From Cohnella faecalis (GTDB lineage Bacteria; Bacillota; Bacilli; Paenibacillales; Paenibacillaceae), in NCBI RefSeq assembly GCF_003570905.1, contig NZ_QXJM01000063.1, positions 84,320 to 148,319 of the forward strand: DNA of 64,000 bases, given 5' to 3'. The position numbers and the translations under genes are program-made. The number at the start of each line of letters is the position of its first letter. The first letter of the stretch is position 1. The notes beneath the pieces are model-generated. The model did no database searches. It saw only the letters and a program-made list of their open reading frames with translations, and was not told the DNA's origin. Below are positions 39,170 to 47,660 of the stretch, piece after piece.

Positions 39170-39282
39170 GTACGTCCGGCATGGGCGTCATCTCTACGGT
39201 GAAGTGAAAGTTACCTCCAGGCCGCAAGGGTGAATAAAGGTAAGAAGACAAATTGGGACAAGCGCAAAGACGAATCTGAACG

Positions 39283-39310
39283 TTGTTAATCTGCATCAAA
39301 AGTCTACAAT
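39283..39310 (+). promoter_or_regulatory. Candidate promoter of the oxidoreductase operon
   Basis: TTGTTA (39283-39288) and TACAAT (39305-39310), 16-base spacer, about 35 bases before the GTG start. Weak -35. Confidence 0.5.
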
Positions 39311-39343
39311 AAACGTGAATCGACGAATTCAGGAGGGATCGCA

Positions 39344-40405
39344 GTGAATAAGATCAAGGTTGCCATTATCGGATGCGGTACGATCGCCAGCAACGCGCAC
39401 ATTAAGGCTTATTTGGGCAATCCGAACGCGGAAATCAAATATTTCTGCGACATTATCGCTGAGAAAGCCGAGAAAGCGGTCGCCGACTTCTCCTGCGGAA
39501 TTGCAATAGAGGATTACCGCATCATTCTTGAAGACCCCGAGGTCGAAGCGGTCTCGATCTGTACGCCGAACCACGTTCATGCCTCGATCTCTATCGATTG
39601 CTTGCGGGCAGGCAAAAACGTGCTTTGCGAGAAACCGGCTGCCAGAACGTATGCCGAGGCGCTGGAGATGCAGAAGGTCCAGCATGAAACCGGCAAAGTG
39701 CTGAATATCGGCGTTGTCAATCGCTTTAACAAGGGCGTCAATATTATCAAGACCATGATTGAAAACGGCGAGCTCGGCGAGCTTTATCACGTTTATGTAA
39801 GCTTCCGCGCCTTCCGATCCATCCCCGGTCTTGGAGGCGCATTTACAACCAAGTCCATTGCCGGCGGAGGCGCGCTGATCGATTGGGGCGTCCACTTTCT
39901 CGATATTGTCATGTATTGCTCGGGCGATCCGCTGCCTCGGACGGTTTCCGGCCAAGCATACAGCAAGCTGGGCAAGGATATGGAAAATTACTCTTATGTT
40001 AACATGTGGGCGGGTCCGCCAAAGTATTCGGGCACGTACGATGTAGACGATTTCGTTACCGCCATGATCCGTACGGAAGGCCCGACGATTACATTAAACG
40101 GAGCATGGGCACAAAATATCGGCGTCGAGGAAATGTATATCGATTTTCTTGGCGACAAGTCCGGAATCCGGCTTCAATACGGAGCCGACTTCAAAATCTA
40201 CAGCGCGCGAAACGGCGTTTTGCTGGAAACCTCGGCCAAATACGAGCAGGGAGATATGTTCCAGAACGAAATCGACAGCTTCCTCGATTGCATACGAACA
40301 GGCGAGAAGCTGCCGTCTCATATCGATACCGTCATCCTGACATCGCAAATGATTCAAGCCATATACGATTCGTCCGAGCAGAAGTCGGAAATCGTGATTG
40401 GCTGA
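39344..40405 (+). CDS. Gfo/Idh/MocA-family NAD(P)-dependent sugar oxidoreductase
   Basis: 353 residues. GTG start at 39344 with AGGAGGG 6 bases upstream. Rossmann motif VAIIGCGTIASNAH (about residues 5-18), the signature EKP (CEKPAARTYAEA, about residue 95-105) and the C-terminal beta-sheet domain with GGGALIDWGVHFLDIV, whose Asp and His are the usual catalytic pair region. These enzymes oxidise or reduce sugars, inositols or amino sugars. The substrate cannot be read here. It forms an operon with a second, shorter oxidoreductase-like protein and an AraC regulator, 16 bases apart, typical of a small catabolic unit for plant or cell-wall sugars. Confidence 0.92.
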   Translation: MNKIKVAIIGCGTIASNAHIKAYLGNPNAEIKYFCDIIAEKAEKAVADFSCGIAIEDYRIILEDPEVEAVSICTPNHVHASISIDCLRAGKNVLCEKPAARTYAEALEMQKVQHETGKVLNIGVVNRFNKGVNIIKTMIENGELGELYHVYVSFRAFRSIPGLGGAFTTKSIAGGGALIDWGVHFLDIVMYCSGDPLPRTVSGQAYSKLGKDMENYSYVNMWAGPPKYSGTYDVDDFVTAMIRTEGPTITLNGAWAQNIGVEEMYIDFLGDKSGIRLQYGADFKIYSARNGVLLETSAKYEQGDMFQNEIDSFLDCIRTGEKLPSHIDTVILTSQMIQAIYDSSEQKSEIVIG

Positions 40406-40421
40406 TAATTGGAGGGAGAAC

Positions 40422-41261
40422 ATGAAGAAGATCGGATTTATCGATTATTTCCTGGATGAGTGGCATGCGGACAATTACCCGACCTGGATTGAGCAGGCAA
40501 CCGGCGGGGAGATGAAGGTCGCCTACGCTTATGGCATGAAGGATGCGGAGAACGGTTTGGATAACGCAAGCTGGTGCAGAAGCAAAGGCATCGAGCTGCT
40601 CGATTCGATCGAAGCGGTCGTGGACAAGAGCGACTACTTGATCGTATTGTCCCCCGATCATCCGGAACGACACGAAGAGCTGGCCACGCTTCCTCTGCAA
40701 TCCGGCAAGCCGACCTACGTCGACAAAACGTTCGCTCCTGATCGAAAGACGGCGCAGCGGCTATTCCAGCTGGCGCGCGAACACGGAACACCCGTTTTTT
40801 CCTCCTCGGCCCTTCGTTTTGCCTCCGAGTACGTCGGAGCGGATCGGGAAGGAATCCGGGCAATCTGCAGCATCGGGCCCGGAAAATACGACAACTATTC
40901 CGTTCACCAGATCGAACCGATCGTCTCCATGATGGGTGTCGAAGCGGAACGAGTGATGTATGTCGGTACGGAAAAATCGCCGGAGTGGATTATAGGGTTT
41001 TCGGGAGGCAGACAAGCAACCATTCATTTCTTCAAGAATAGTCCGTTTTTTCTCGCTCTGAACGAAGAAGCCGACAGTTCCAGATTCCTGAAAGTAGAAT
41101 CCGATTTTTTCGCCGCATTCATTAAAAGCATGGTACAATTTTTTGAAACGGGCAAGCCTCCGGTAGAGCCGATTGAGACGATCGCGATCGTCTCGATCAT
41201 TGAATACGGCCATTTGGCGGCAGCAGCGCCGTACCAGTGGGTGGAATTGCCGAGAGGGTAA
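40422..41261 (+). CDS. Gfo/Idh-related NAD-binding domain protein
   Basis: 279 residues from the ATG at 40422 (GGAGGGAG just before; the 8-codon upstream extension overlaps the previous gene and is not needed). It looks like a divergent Gfo/Idh/MocA protein: the segment KSDYLIVLSPDHPERHEELA followed by GKPTYVDKTFAPD matches the substrate-binding EKP region, with D-K-T instead of E-K-P. The N-terminus KKIGFIDYFLDEWHADNYP lacks a standard GXGXXG loop, so nucleotide binding may be altered. The C-terminal half is a short beta-sheet domain. It may be a partner of the upstream oxidoreductase or an enzyme of unknown activity. Confidence 0.75.
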   Translation: MKKIGFIDYFLDEWHADNYPTWIEQATGGEMKVAYAYGMKDAENGLDNASWCRSKGIELLDSIEAVVDKSDYLIVLSPDHPERHEELATLPLQSGKPTYVDKTFAPDRKTAQRLFQLAREHGTPVFSSSALRFASEYVGADREGIRAICSIGPGKYDNYSVHQIEPIVSMMGVEAERVMYVGTEKSPEWIIGFSGGRQATIHFFKNSPFFLALNEEADSSRFLKVESDFFAAFIKSMVQFFETGKPPVEPIETIAIVSIIEYGHLAAAAPYQWVELPRG

Positions 41262-41286
41262 CCTTCCAGCAGAAGGTGATATCATC

Positions 41287-42198
41287 ATGAGAGACGAAAA
41301 GAGAGAGGCAGGCTGTCTGTTTCACTTCGACAATCATTTATCCAAAGACGAGTCTACCTTCGGCAGCATCGAATTGTATCAAATCGGCGAGCTTTGCTGC
41401 GAAAGCGGCTATGAAGTAGAGCCGCATTTTCAGTACTGCTATGAAATCAGCTATATCGTGTCGGGGAGCGGTTATTTCTATATTGACGATGAATGCGTGA
41501 GGGTTGGCGAAGGCGATATTTTTTTTAATTCCGTCGGTCACATTCATCGGATAAGAACGGGCTCTTCCCAACCGCTTCGTTACGTTTATATGGGGTTCAT
41601 GTTCAATGATCTTGCCGATGAGGAATTTGCGCCTATCCATACTTTTTTTCGGTCGGCGAGCTATTATCATTCCAAGGACACGCATAACCTCATGCTTCCG
41701 TTCTATCGCAATATCGATGAATTTTATTCGCAAAAGCCGTATTCGAACATCATGATCAAAAACTATCTTGAGGAGATCATTGTTTTGTCCTACCGGGCTT
41801 TTACGGAGAAGGCCGGTTCGTCGACAAGATATTCCCCGCAGAAATCGCCGAATTCGGTTGGCTACACGGTCTATTCCGTAATCCGCTTTATCGAGAATCA
41901 TCTGTTCGAGCTTGGCAGCATCAAGTCGATTGCCGAGAAATTGGGGTACAGCTACACTTACTTGTCGCACACGTTCAAGAACAAGACAGGTATGACGCTC
42001 CAGAGGTATATCAGTCTCAAGAAGATTGAAAAAGCGATGGAAATGCTGAATTACGGCGATATCTCCATCAATCAAATCGCTACCAAGCTCGGTTATGAGA
42101 CTTTGCAGTCGTTCAGCAAGGCATTCTCGAGAATTATGGGGTATCCTCCCTCCCTCTACAAGTCCAAGAGGCAGGAGGAAGCTTTGCCGGAGCAATAA
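41287..42198 (+). CDS. AraC-family transcriptional regulator with cupin-like sensor domain
   Basis: 303 residues from the ATG at 41287 (GAAGGTG upstream; the open frame runs 38 codons further into the previous gene). N-terminal cupin-like ligand domain (EVEPHFQYCYEISYIVSGSG in two parts, GEGDIFFNSVGHIHRIRTG). The C-terminal about 100 residues contain two helix-turn-helix motifs: IKSIAEKLGYSYTYLSHTFKNKTG and INQIATKLGYETLQSFSKAFSRIMGYPPS, the AraC/XylS hallmark. It lies 25 bases after the second oxidoreductase gene and probably controls that operon in response to a sugar or related ligand. A terminator follows. Confidence 0.92.
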   Translation: MRDEKREAGCLFHFDNHLSKDESTFGSIELYQIGELCCESGYEVEPHFQYCYEISYIVSGSGYFYIDDECVRVGEGDIFFNSVGHIHRIRTGSSQPLRYVYMGFMFNDLADEEFAPIHTFFRSASYYHSKDTHNLMLPFYRNIDEFYSQKPYSNIMIKNYLEEIIVLSYRAFTEKAGSSTRYSPQKSPNSVGYTVYSVIRFIENHLFELGSIKSIAEKLGYSYTYLSHTFKNKTGMTLQRYISLKKIEKAMEMLNYGDISINQIATKLGYETLQSFSKAFSRIMGYPPSLYKSKRQEEALPEQ

Positions 42199-42210
42199 AG
42201 CAGGAATTGA

Positions 42211-42249
42211 AACGCTGTTTCTTTGAGAACGGCGTTTTTCTTTTTTTTG
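42211..42249 (+). terminator. Terminator after the AraC gene
   Basis: AACGCTGTT (42211-42219) pairs with AACGGCGTT (42228-42236), one wobble, followed by TTTCTTTTTTTT. Confidence 0.85.
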
Positions 42250-42448
42250 CGTGCCCTGAGTAAACGTCTGCGAACCTGCATGTACAGCGGTGTGCGAGCT
42301 TGGGGGCATGCCGCCCCTGCTGCTTGATTCTATAGGGCGATAATGGGCGGGGCACTCCCGTTTGCGGACGTCACCAACGGATCAAGCGAGCCATAATCTG
42401 TTGGTGGGCCTGTGACAAGGCGTTTGCACGGGTGGAAGGAGGGTGCTT

Positions 42449-42688
42449 ATGTTCCGGCCTCGTCGTCATTGCCGCTGTCGTCCCTCGCGTCGTCGTCCCT
42501 ATCCGTATCGGCCGTATGGGCCAAGGCTGCGGATTAATTGGCTAACGATAGTATTTGCGGGGATCGGCGCCATTCTGCTGCTTCTATTATTAAACAAGTT
42601 TCTGATCTTGCTTATTTACACGTCGGGATGGCTGCTGCTGCTGGCGGGGATCGCTTGGTTGATATGGTCTTACTGGTGGAGCAGATAG
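42449..42688 (+). CDS. Small basic membrane protein, function unknown
   Basis: 79 residues. AAGGAGGG lies about 7 bases before the ATG at 42449, a strong binding site that supports translation. The first 27 residues are extremely basic and Arg/Pro/Tyr-rich (FRPRRHCRCRPSRRRPYPYR), then two hydrophobic segments, NWLTIVFAGIGAILLLLLL and FLILLIYTSGWLLLLAGIAW, with a final WSYWWSR. I do not recognise a family. The layout suggests a membrane-inserted protein with a cytoplasmic positive tail that could touch nucleic acid or lipid head groups. It lies alone between the AraC unit and radA. Confidence 0.6.
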   Translation: MFRPRRHCRCRPSRRRPYPYRPYGPRLRINWLTIVFAGIGAILLLLLLNKFLILLIYTSGWLLLLAGIAWLIWSYWWSR

Positions 42689-42870
42689 CCGGCTTTCGTG
42701 CGGGCAACAGGCATCGGCGGAATAACAATCGAGACGGCCGCTCTGAATTCGGGGCGGCTTTCGATGCGGGCGAGCGCTTGTCCGATAGCCAATTTGGCCA
42801 GAGGGTTTTTTCCAGCGGGTGGAACATGGTACACTTTGGGTAACGATAGAAATAAGGAGCGCCTCATCCC

Positions 42871-44238
42871 ATGGCCAAGGTGAAAGTGAAATTCGTCTGC
42901 ACCGAGTGCGGAACCGAATCGCCCAAATGGATGGGCAAATGTCCGGGCTGCAACGCGTGGAGTACAATGGTGGAAGAGACCGAATCGGTCGTCAAAGCGC
43001 CGGTCGGGCGAACGGAAGCCAATCGTACGAAAGAAAAGGCGCGTTCCATCATAGATATAGAAAGCGGTCGCGAACCGCGTATTTTGACCGGTCTCGAAGA
43101 ACTGAACCGCGTACTGGGCGGAGGGCTTGTGCCGGGCTCGCTACTGCTTGTCGGCGGCGACCCCGGCATAGGCAAATCGACGCTGCTTCTGCAGACGGCG
43201 AGCAAGCTGGCCGCTCAGGGGTTAAAAGTGCTGTACGTGTCGGGCGAGGAATCCGTCCGGCAAACGAAGCTTCGGGCGGATCGATTGGGAGCGCTGTCCG
43301 ACAATCTCTTCGTGCTGTGCGAGACGAATCTGGATCATGTGGAAGAAGCGATTGCGGACGTTGGACCCGATTTTCTCGTCATCGATTCGATTCAGACCGT
43401 CTATCGGCCGGACGTGCAATCCGCGCCGGGAAGCGTCGCGCAAGTGCGCGAATGCACCGCCCATTTCATGCGCATCTCCAAAGGGAACGGAGTGGCGACC
43501 GTTCTCGTCGGCCACGTTACCAAGGAAGGCGCTATCGCGGGCCCCCGGCTGTTGGAGCACATGGTTGACTGCGTTCTGTACTTCGAAGGAGAACGTCATC
43601 ATACTTATCGGCTACTGCGCGCGGTCAAAAACCGGTTCGGCTCCACGAACGAAATCGGCATCTTCGATATGACGGAGGACGGGCTCCGGGAAGTGGCCAA
43701 TCCGTCCGAGCTTTTCCTGTCGGAGAGGCCGACCGGCGTGTCCGGCTCCACCGTCGTGGCCAGCATGGAAGGGACGCGGCCCGTGCTTGTCGAGCTGCAA
43801 GCGCTCGTGACCCCGACTCATTTTCCATCGCCTCGCCGAATGACCTCGGGGATCGACAATCAACGGGTGTCGCTCGTCGTGGCGGTGTTGGAGAAGCGAA
43901 TGGGGATGTTTTTTCAAAATCAGGACTCGTACGTGAACGTCGCCGGCGGGATCAAGCTCGACGAGCCTGCGACCGATTTGGCTGCCGCGGTCAGCCTCGC
44001 ATCCAGCTTCAAGGATTTGCCGACGCGTCCGTTCGACGTTGTGTTCGGAGAGGTAGGGCTTACGGGGGAAGTCAGAGCGGTCTCCCGTGCGGAGCAGCGG
44101 GTTAAGGAGGCGCATAAGCTCGGCTTCAAAAGAGTCATTCTTCCCGAAACGAGCATGAAAGGATGGCAGCCTCCCGCAGGAATTCAAGTCATAGGCGTCC
44201 GGACGGTGGCCGAAGCGCTCAAAGCCGCGTTGGAATAG
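42871..44238 (+). CDS. radA: DNA repair protein RadA/Sms
   Basis: 455 residues. N-terminal C4 zinc finger (C10, C13, C24, C27), RecA-like ATPase with Walker A GGDPGIGKST near residue 95, the RadA-specific KNRFGSTNEIGIF motif and a C-terminal Lon-protease-like domain (VNVAGGIKLDEPATDLAAAVSLASS). RadA promotes branch migration during recombination and transformation. AAGGAG lies 12 bases upstream of the ATG. In Bacillus radA follows clpC directly; here a 3.7-kb block separates them. disA follows after 18 bases. Confidence 0.96.
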   Translation: MAKVKVKFVCTECGTESPKWMGKCPGCNAWSTMVEETESVVKAPVGRTEANRTKEKARSIIDIESGREPRILTGLEELNRVLGGGLVPGSLLLVGGDPGIGKSTLLLQTASKLAAQGLKVLYVSGEESVRQTKLRADRLGALSDNLFVLCETNLDHVEEAIADVGPDFLVIDSIQTVYRPDVQSAPGSVAQVRECTAHFMRISKGNGVATVLVGHVTKEGAIAGPRLLEHMVDCVLYFEGERHHTYRLLRAVKNRFGSTNEIGIFDMTEDGLREVANPSELFLSERPTGVSGSTVVASMEGTRPVLVELQALVTPTHFPSPRRMTSGIDNQRVSLVVAVLEKRMGMFFQNQDSYVNVAGGIKLDEPATDLAAAVSLASSFKDLPTRPFDVVFGEVGLTGEVRAVSRAEQRVKEAHKLGFKRVILPETSMKGWQPPAGIQVIGVRTVAEALKAALE

Positions 44239-44256
44239 GGGGTATAGACTAATTCG

Positions 44257-45348
44257 ATGAAAGAGACCAAAGACAAAGAGCTCGTCCAACAAGAGACGAT
44301 GAACCAGCTGCTGCAGATGATCGCCCCGGGCACTCCGTTCCGCGAAGGCTTGGAGAACGTGCTGCGCGCCAAAACAGGGGCGTTGATCGTCGTCGGATAC
44401 AGCCCGGAAGTGATGGAACTCGTGGACGGGGGCTTCTCGATCAACAGCGATTTCAGCCCTAACTATTTGTACGAATTGGCGAAGATGGACGGGGCGATTA
44501 TTCTTAGCGAAGACTCCAAACGCATTTTGTTCGCCAACACGCAGCTCATTCCCAATTCGTCGATCTCTTCCTCCGAGACCGGGATTCGTCATCGAACGGC
44601 GGAACGGGTAGCGAAGCAGACAGGCAAGCTCGTCGTATCCATTTCCCAGCGCCGCAACGTCATTACGCTGTACCAGGGCAACTTGCGTTATGCTCTCAAG
44701 GACATGGGCGTTATTTTGACGAAAGCCAATCAGGCGATCCAGACGCTGGAAAAATACCGGGCGGTGTTCACGCAAGCTTTGACGAACCTGTCCGCTCTCG
44801 AGTTCGAAGAGCTCGTTACGATGCATGAGGTCGCTTATGTCATGCAACGGGCCGAAATGGTTTTGCGTATTAAGACCGAGATCAAACGTTATGTGCTTGA
44901 ACTAGGTAACGAAGGCCGTCTTATTCAGATGCAGCTCGATGAACTGGTCAGCTCCGCAGAAGACGAGGCACGCATGCTGCTCAAGGATTATGCGAAGGAT
45001 GCGTCGGACGACAAAATCAAGGAAATTCAGGCCTGCTTCAAGAAGCTGACGTCCGAAGAGCTGCTGGAGTCGCCGGGACTTATACGCCTGCTCGGCTACG
45101 CTTCTCTCAGCTCTGTAGCCGAAGAGGGACTTCTTCCGCGCGGATACCGGATGTTGAGCAAAATTCCCCGCCTCCCCGTCATTATCATTCACAATCTTGT
45201 GGAAAGATTCGGGGCGCTTCCGCACATCGTCATGGCTACGATCGAGGAATTGGACGAAGTGGACGGAATAGGCGAGGTTCGTGCGCGCGCCATCAAAGAA
45301 GGTTTGAAGCGGATTCAAGATCAGGTGTTTATTGACAGACAGATTTAA
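44257..45348 (+). CDS. disA: DNA integrity scanning protein DisA, diadenylate cyclase
   Basis: 363 residues. Makes c-di-AMP from two ATP in a DNA-structure-dependent way. The catalytic DGA is at residues 78-80 (KMDGAII) and RHRTAER at 111-117, both intact; the octamer-forming DAC domain is followed by a helical spine and a C-terminal helix-hairpin-helix (DEVDGIGEVRARAIKEGL) that binds branched DNA. It is directly behind radA, as in Bacillus, where RadA modulates DisA. Its product is the ligand of the ydaO riboswitch found at 24.5 kb in this window. Confidence 0.97.
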   Translation: MKETKDKELVQQETMNQLLQMIAPGTPFREGLENVLRAKTGALIVVGYSPEVMELVDGGFSINSDFSPNYLYELAKMDGAIILSEDSKRILFANTQLIPNSSISSSETGIRHRTAERVAKQTGKLVVSISQRRNVITLYQGNLRYALKDMGVILTKANQAIQTLEKYRAVFTQALTNLSALEFEELVTMHEVAYVMQRAEMVLRIKTEIKRYVLELGNEGRLIQMQLDELVSSAEDEARMLLKDYAKDASDDKIKEIQACFKKLTSEELLESPGLIRLLGYASLSSVAEEGLLPRGYRMLSKIPRLPVIIIHNLVERFGALPHIVMATIEELDEVDGIGEVRARAIKEGLKRIQDQVFIDRQI

Positions 45349-45445
45349 GGGGAATACAATGGGGAAGGCAATCCGCTCCCAGAGCTTTCTAACGGAATTA
45401 ATAAGGATTGTTCGAAAATGGGCATAGTAAAGCAGAGGTGGTAAA

Positions 45446-46189
45446 GTGATCACGAAATCGATACCGAGCCTGTTCACTGTGGGCAACCTGTTCCTGGGCG
45501 TTATCAGCATTATACTTGCGTTCAACGGACAAGCGAACAGCGCTGCTTTGCTGGTGATCATCGCCATGCTTCTGGACGGCCTGGACGGACGCGTCGCCCG
45601 CGCGCTCAACGTCCAAAGCGAATTCGGCAAAGAATTGGATTCTCTTTCCGACGTCATATCCTTCGGGGTTGCGCCGGCTTTCATTATGTATCAAGCCGCT
45701 TTTCAGAATCAGGTCTCTTCCGAGGCGCTCGCCTGGATCGTTACCGCGATCTTCCCGACGTGCGGAGCGTTGCGGCTGGCTCGCTTCAACGTCATCGCAG
45801 GCATTCCGGGCTATTTCATCGGTCTGCCGATTCCGGCTGCCGGCGGCGTACTGGCGACTCTCGCGCTGTTCCACGGGGAGCTCAACGTTTATTTGCTGCT
45901 GATCAGCACGTTGGCCTTGTCATTTTTAATGGTTAGCAATATGAAATATCCGAATTTCAAAAAGCTGGGTCTGCCAAGAGCGGCCATGTGGGCCATTCCG
46001 ATCGTCGTTGCGGCCGCAGCCGTGCTGGCCTATCTGTTCCAGGAAGCGATTCCGAAGGTCATTCTGGCGCTGTTGCTCTTATATGCGATGTGGGGACTAA
46101 AAAAAAACGTTGAGCGCCTCGTGCCTCGACGTTACCGGAAGAAGAAAAACTACTCGGACGAGGAACCTCGTTCCAAGCATAGCGCCTAA
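45446..46189 (+). CDS. pssA: CDP-diacylglycerol-serine O-phosphatidyltransferase
   Basis: 247 residues. GTG start at 45446 with AGAGGTGG upstream. Integral membrane enzyme that makes phosphatidylserine, the precursor of phosphatidylethanolamine. The CDP-alcohol phosphotransferase signature is complete: DGLDGRVARALNVQSEFGKE then LDSLSDVISFG. About seven hydrophobic segments are visible (SLFTVGNLFLGVISIILAF, ALLVIIAMLLDG and others), and a basic C-terminus (RRYRKKKNY). It lies 97 bases after disA with no terminator obvious between them, and ends at a strong hairpin. Confidence 0.93.
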   Translation: MITKSIPSLFTVGNLFLGVISIILAFNGQANSAALLVIIAMLLDGLDGRVARALNVQSEFGKELDSLSDVISFGVAPAFIMYQAAFQNQVSSEALAWIVTAIFPTCGALRLARFNVIAGIPGYFIGLPIPAAGGVLATLALFHGELNVYLLLISTLALSFLMVSNMKYPNFKKLGLPRAAMWAIPIVVAAAAVLAYLFQEAIPKVILALLLLYAMWGLKKNVERLVPRRYRKKKNYSDEEPRSKHSA

Positions 46190-46214
46190 CGAAAAAGCAA
46201 CACGCAACCATCCG

Positions 46215-46262
46215 AAAGCATCGGCCGGTTCTCGCCAAGAGAAACCGCCGGTGCTTTTTTTT
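46215..46262 (+). terminator. Terminator after pssA
   Basis: AAAGCATCGGCCGGTT (46215-46230) pairs with AACCGCCGGTGCTTT (46243-46257), followed by TTTTTT. Confidence 0.88.
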
Positions 46263-46344
46263 GAATATCAGCAAGTATAAGTCCCCCCCTGATACCCATC
46301 TGATGCCGACGAAGCTTTGGCTTGGTTAGGTGGGGCGCCGCCGC

Positions 46345-46440
46345 AGCAGCAGAGGTACGAGGTACCTTTCTTTGGGCAAATGGCGGGTGAAGACGCTAAT
46401 GAGTGGTATGAGGTACCTTTCTTTCGGCGATCGGCGGGTG
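46345..46440. repeat. Tandem array B, left part (51-bp units)
   Basis: Nearly two copies of the 51-bp unit that continues after the insertion element at 47,661. The unit contains GAGTGGTATGAGGTACC, TTTCTTTCGGCGATCGGCGGG and TGCAGACGCTAAT. The outer copy is diverged. Confidence 0.9.
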
Positions 46441-46469
46441 TGGATTGTCAACACGAAACTGGACAGATA

Positions 46470-47297
46470 TTATGAGGGCCACTGCCTAGCTTCAACGGGT
46501 GTACGATAACCGAGAGTCCCGTGAATGCGGTGATGATTGAACCAGTGTACGTAATCGTCAAGCTCCAATTGTAATTGTTGAAGATTATGGAAATGCCTTT
46601 GTTTGACAAACTCCGTCTTAAAAATCTTAAACGTAGCTTCGGCAACCGCATTATCGTAGGGGCAACCTTTATTACTCAGCGAACGCTCAATTTCAAAGGT
46701 CTCCAGTGCCTCGGAAATGAGTTTATTATCGAACTCGCTGCCGCGGTCTGTATGGAACATCTGGATACGATCAAGGCGCACGGAGACGCTTGCTATGGCA
46801 TCGTAAACGAGCTGGGCGGTTTTGTTCACACCGCAACTGTGACCGATAATTTCACGGTTAAAGAGGTCAACAAATAAGCAGACGTAATTCCATTTGGCGT
46901 CCACCCGTACATATGTCAGGTCGCTTACGACAACGGCAAGGGGCTTCTCTTGACTGAACTCCCGCTGCAGGACATTGCCGATCTCCGCTTCGTTTGGCGC
47001 GGCTTTGTGGGGCTTGTACTGCGCTACCGTGTAAGTGGAAACCAACCCGTGCCTCTTCATCACACGTCCGATCTTACGACGGGAGACTTGAAGCGACTTT
47101 CTGGTCAGTTCCACCTTGATTTTGCGCGTGCCATAATTGTTACGACTGCTCTTGAAGATCTCTATCACCACTTCTTCCAGTTGTTGCTCTTGTAGATCGG
47201 GTGCGGGCACAGGCTCGTAATAATACGTGCTTCGGGGCAGTTGCAGGACGCTACACATTGCTGATACCGAGTACTTGTGCGCATTATTGCGAATCAC
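46470..47297 (-). CDS. IS3-family transposase OrfB (DDE integrase domain)
   Basis: 275 residues. The catalytic triad is visible: D in VVSDLTYVRVD, D in FHTDRGSEF and E in NAVAEATFKIFKTE. It has the N-terminal HTH_21 region (RSTYYYEP and NYGTRKI). The open frame begins with GTG just after the orfA stop, in the -1 frame relative to orfA, as expected for the OrfAB fusion made by programmed frameshifting; I did not identify a certain slippery site. Full length, so probably functional. Confidence 0.95.
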   Translation of the reverse strand: MIRNNAHKYSVSAMCSVLQLPRSTYYYEPVPAPDLQEQQLEEVVIEIFKSSRNNYGTRKIKVELTRKSLQVSRRKIGRVMKRHGLVSTYTVAQYKPHKAAPNEAEIGNVLQREFSQEKPLAVVVSDLTYVRVDAKWNYVCLFVDLFNREIIGHSCGVNKTAQLVYDAIASVSVRLDRIQMFHTDRGSEFDNKLISEALETFEIERSLSNKGCPYDNAVAEATFKIFKTEFVKQRHFHNLQQLQLELDDYVHWFNHHRIHGTLGYRTPVEARQWPS

Positions 47298-47299
47298 AT

Positions 47300-47587
47300 T
47301 TACTTTCGTCCCATAATCAGCGCGGCTTGCTTTAAAATATCGTTCTCCATCTTCAGCCGCTGATTTTCCTTACGCAATTCCAACATTTCGTTCTCTTCGG
47401 GTGTGCGATTGTCTTTGGCCGCGAATGAGCCTGTCCGCTGACTTTGGCTGATCCAACGGTCTAATGCGGATGCGGTCAAATCATACTCTTTCACGAGGCT
47501 CGCTCTGGACTTCCCGCTCTCGTACAACTGCACCATTTGATTCTTAAACTCGGGTGTAAACGTTCGTCTTGACTGCGACAACAGCAA
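47300..47587 (-). CDS. IS3-family transposase OrfA (helix-turn-helix)
   Basis: 95 residues. HTH_Tnp_1-type DNA-binding protein: RRTFTPEFKNQMVQLYESGK, then VKEYDLTASALDRWI, and a C-terminal leucine-zipper-like helix LRKENQRLKMENDILKQAAL. It recognises the element's ends and, with OrfB, forms the transposase. Confidence 0.93.
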   Translation of the reverse strand: MLLSQSRRTFTPEFKNQMVQLYESGKSRASLVKEYDLTASALDRWISQSQRTGSFAAKDNRTPEENEMLELRKENQRLKMENDILKQAALIMGRK

Positions 47588-47660
47588 TCCGCTCCTTCGG
47601 CTCTTTCTTGTATTTTACTACCCCCTCTTTTTTTCTGTCCAATTTAGTGTAGCCGATCCA

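Larger units (their letters stand above)
46441..47660 (-). mobile_element. IS3-family insertion sequence, 1,220 bp, inserted in tandem array B
   Basis: The ends are imperfect inverted repeats of about 27 bases: the left starts TGGATTGTCAACACG and the right, read inwards, TGGATCGGCTACACT, both leading to a TGGACAGA block. Flanks are GGTG on both sides, a 4-bp target duplication. Removing the element and one GGTG restores an exact 51-bp repeat unit across the junction. It carries overlapping-style orfA and orfB on the minus strand, the IS3 arrangement. No deletions are seen, so it may still be active. Confidence 0.95.

Noticed and set aside
42250..42440. Structured RNA (SRP or 6S-like) between the AraC gene and the small membrane protein
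   Set aside because: The segment is GC-rich, but I could not match it to SRP RNA, 6S RNA or another known class; no clear long-range pairing was seen.
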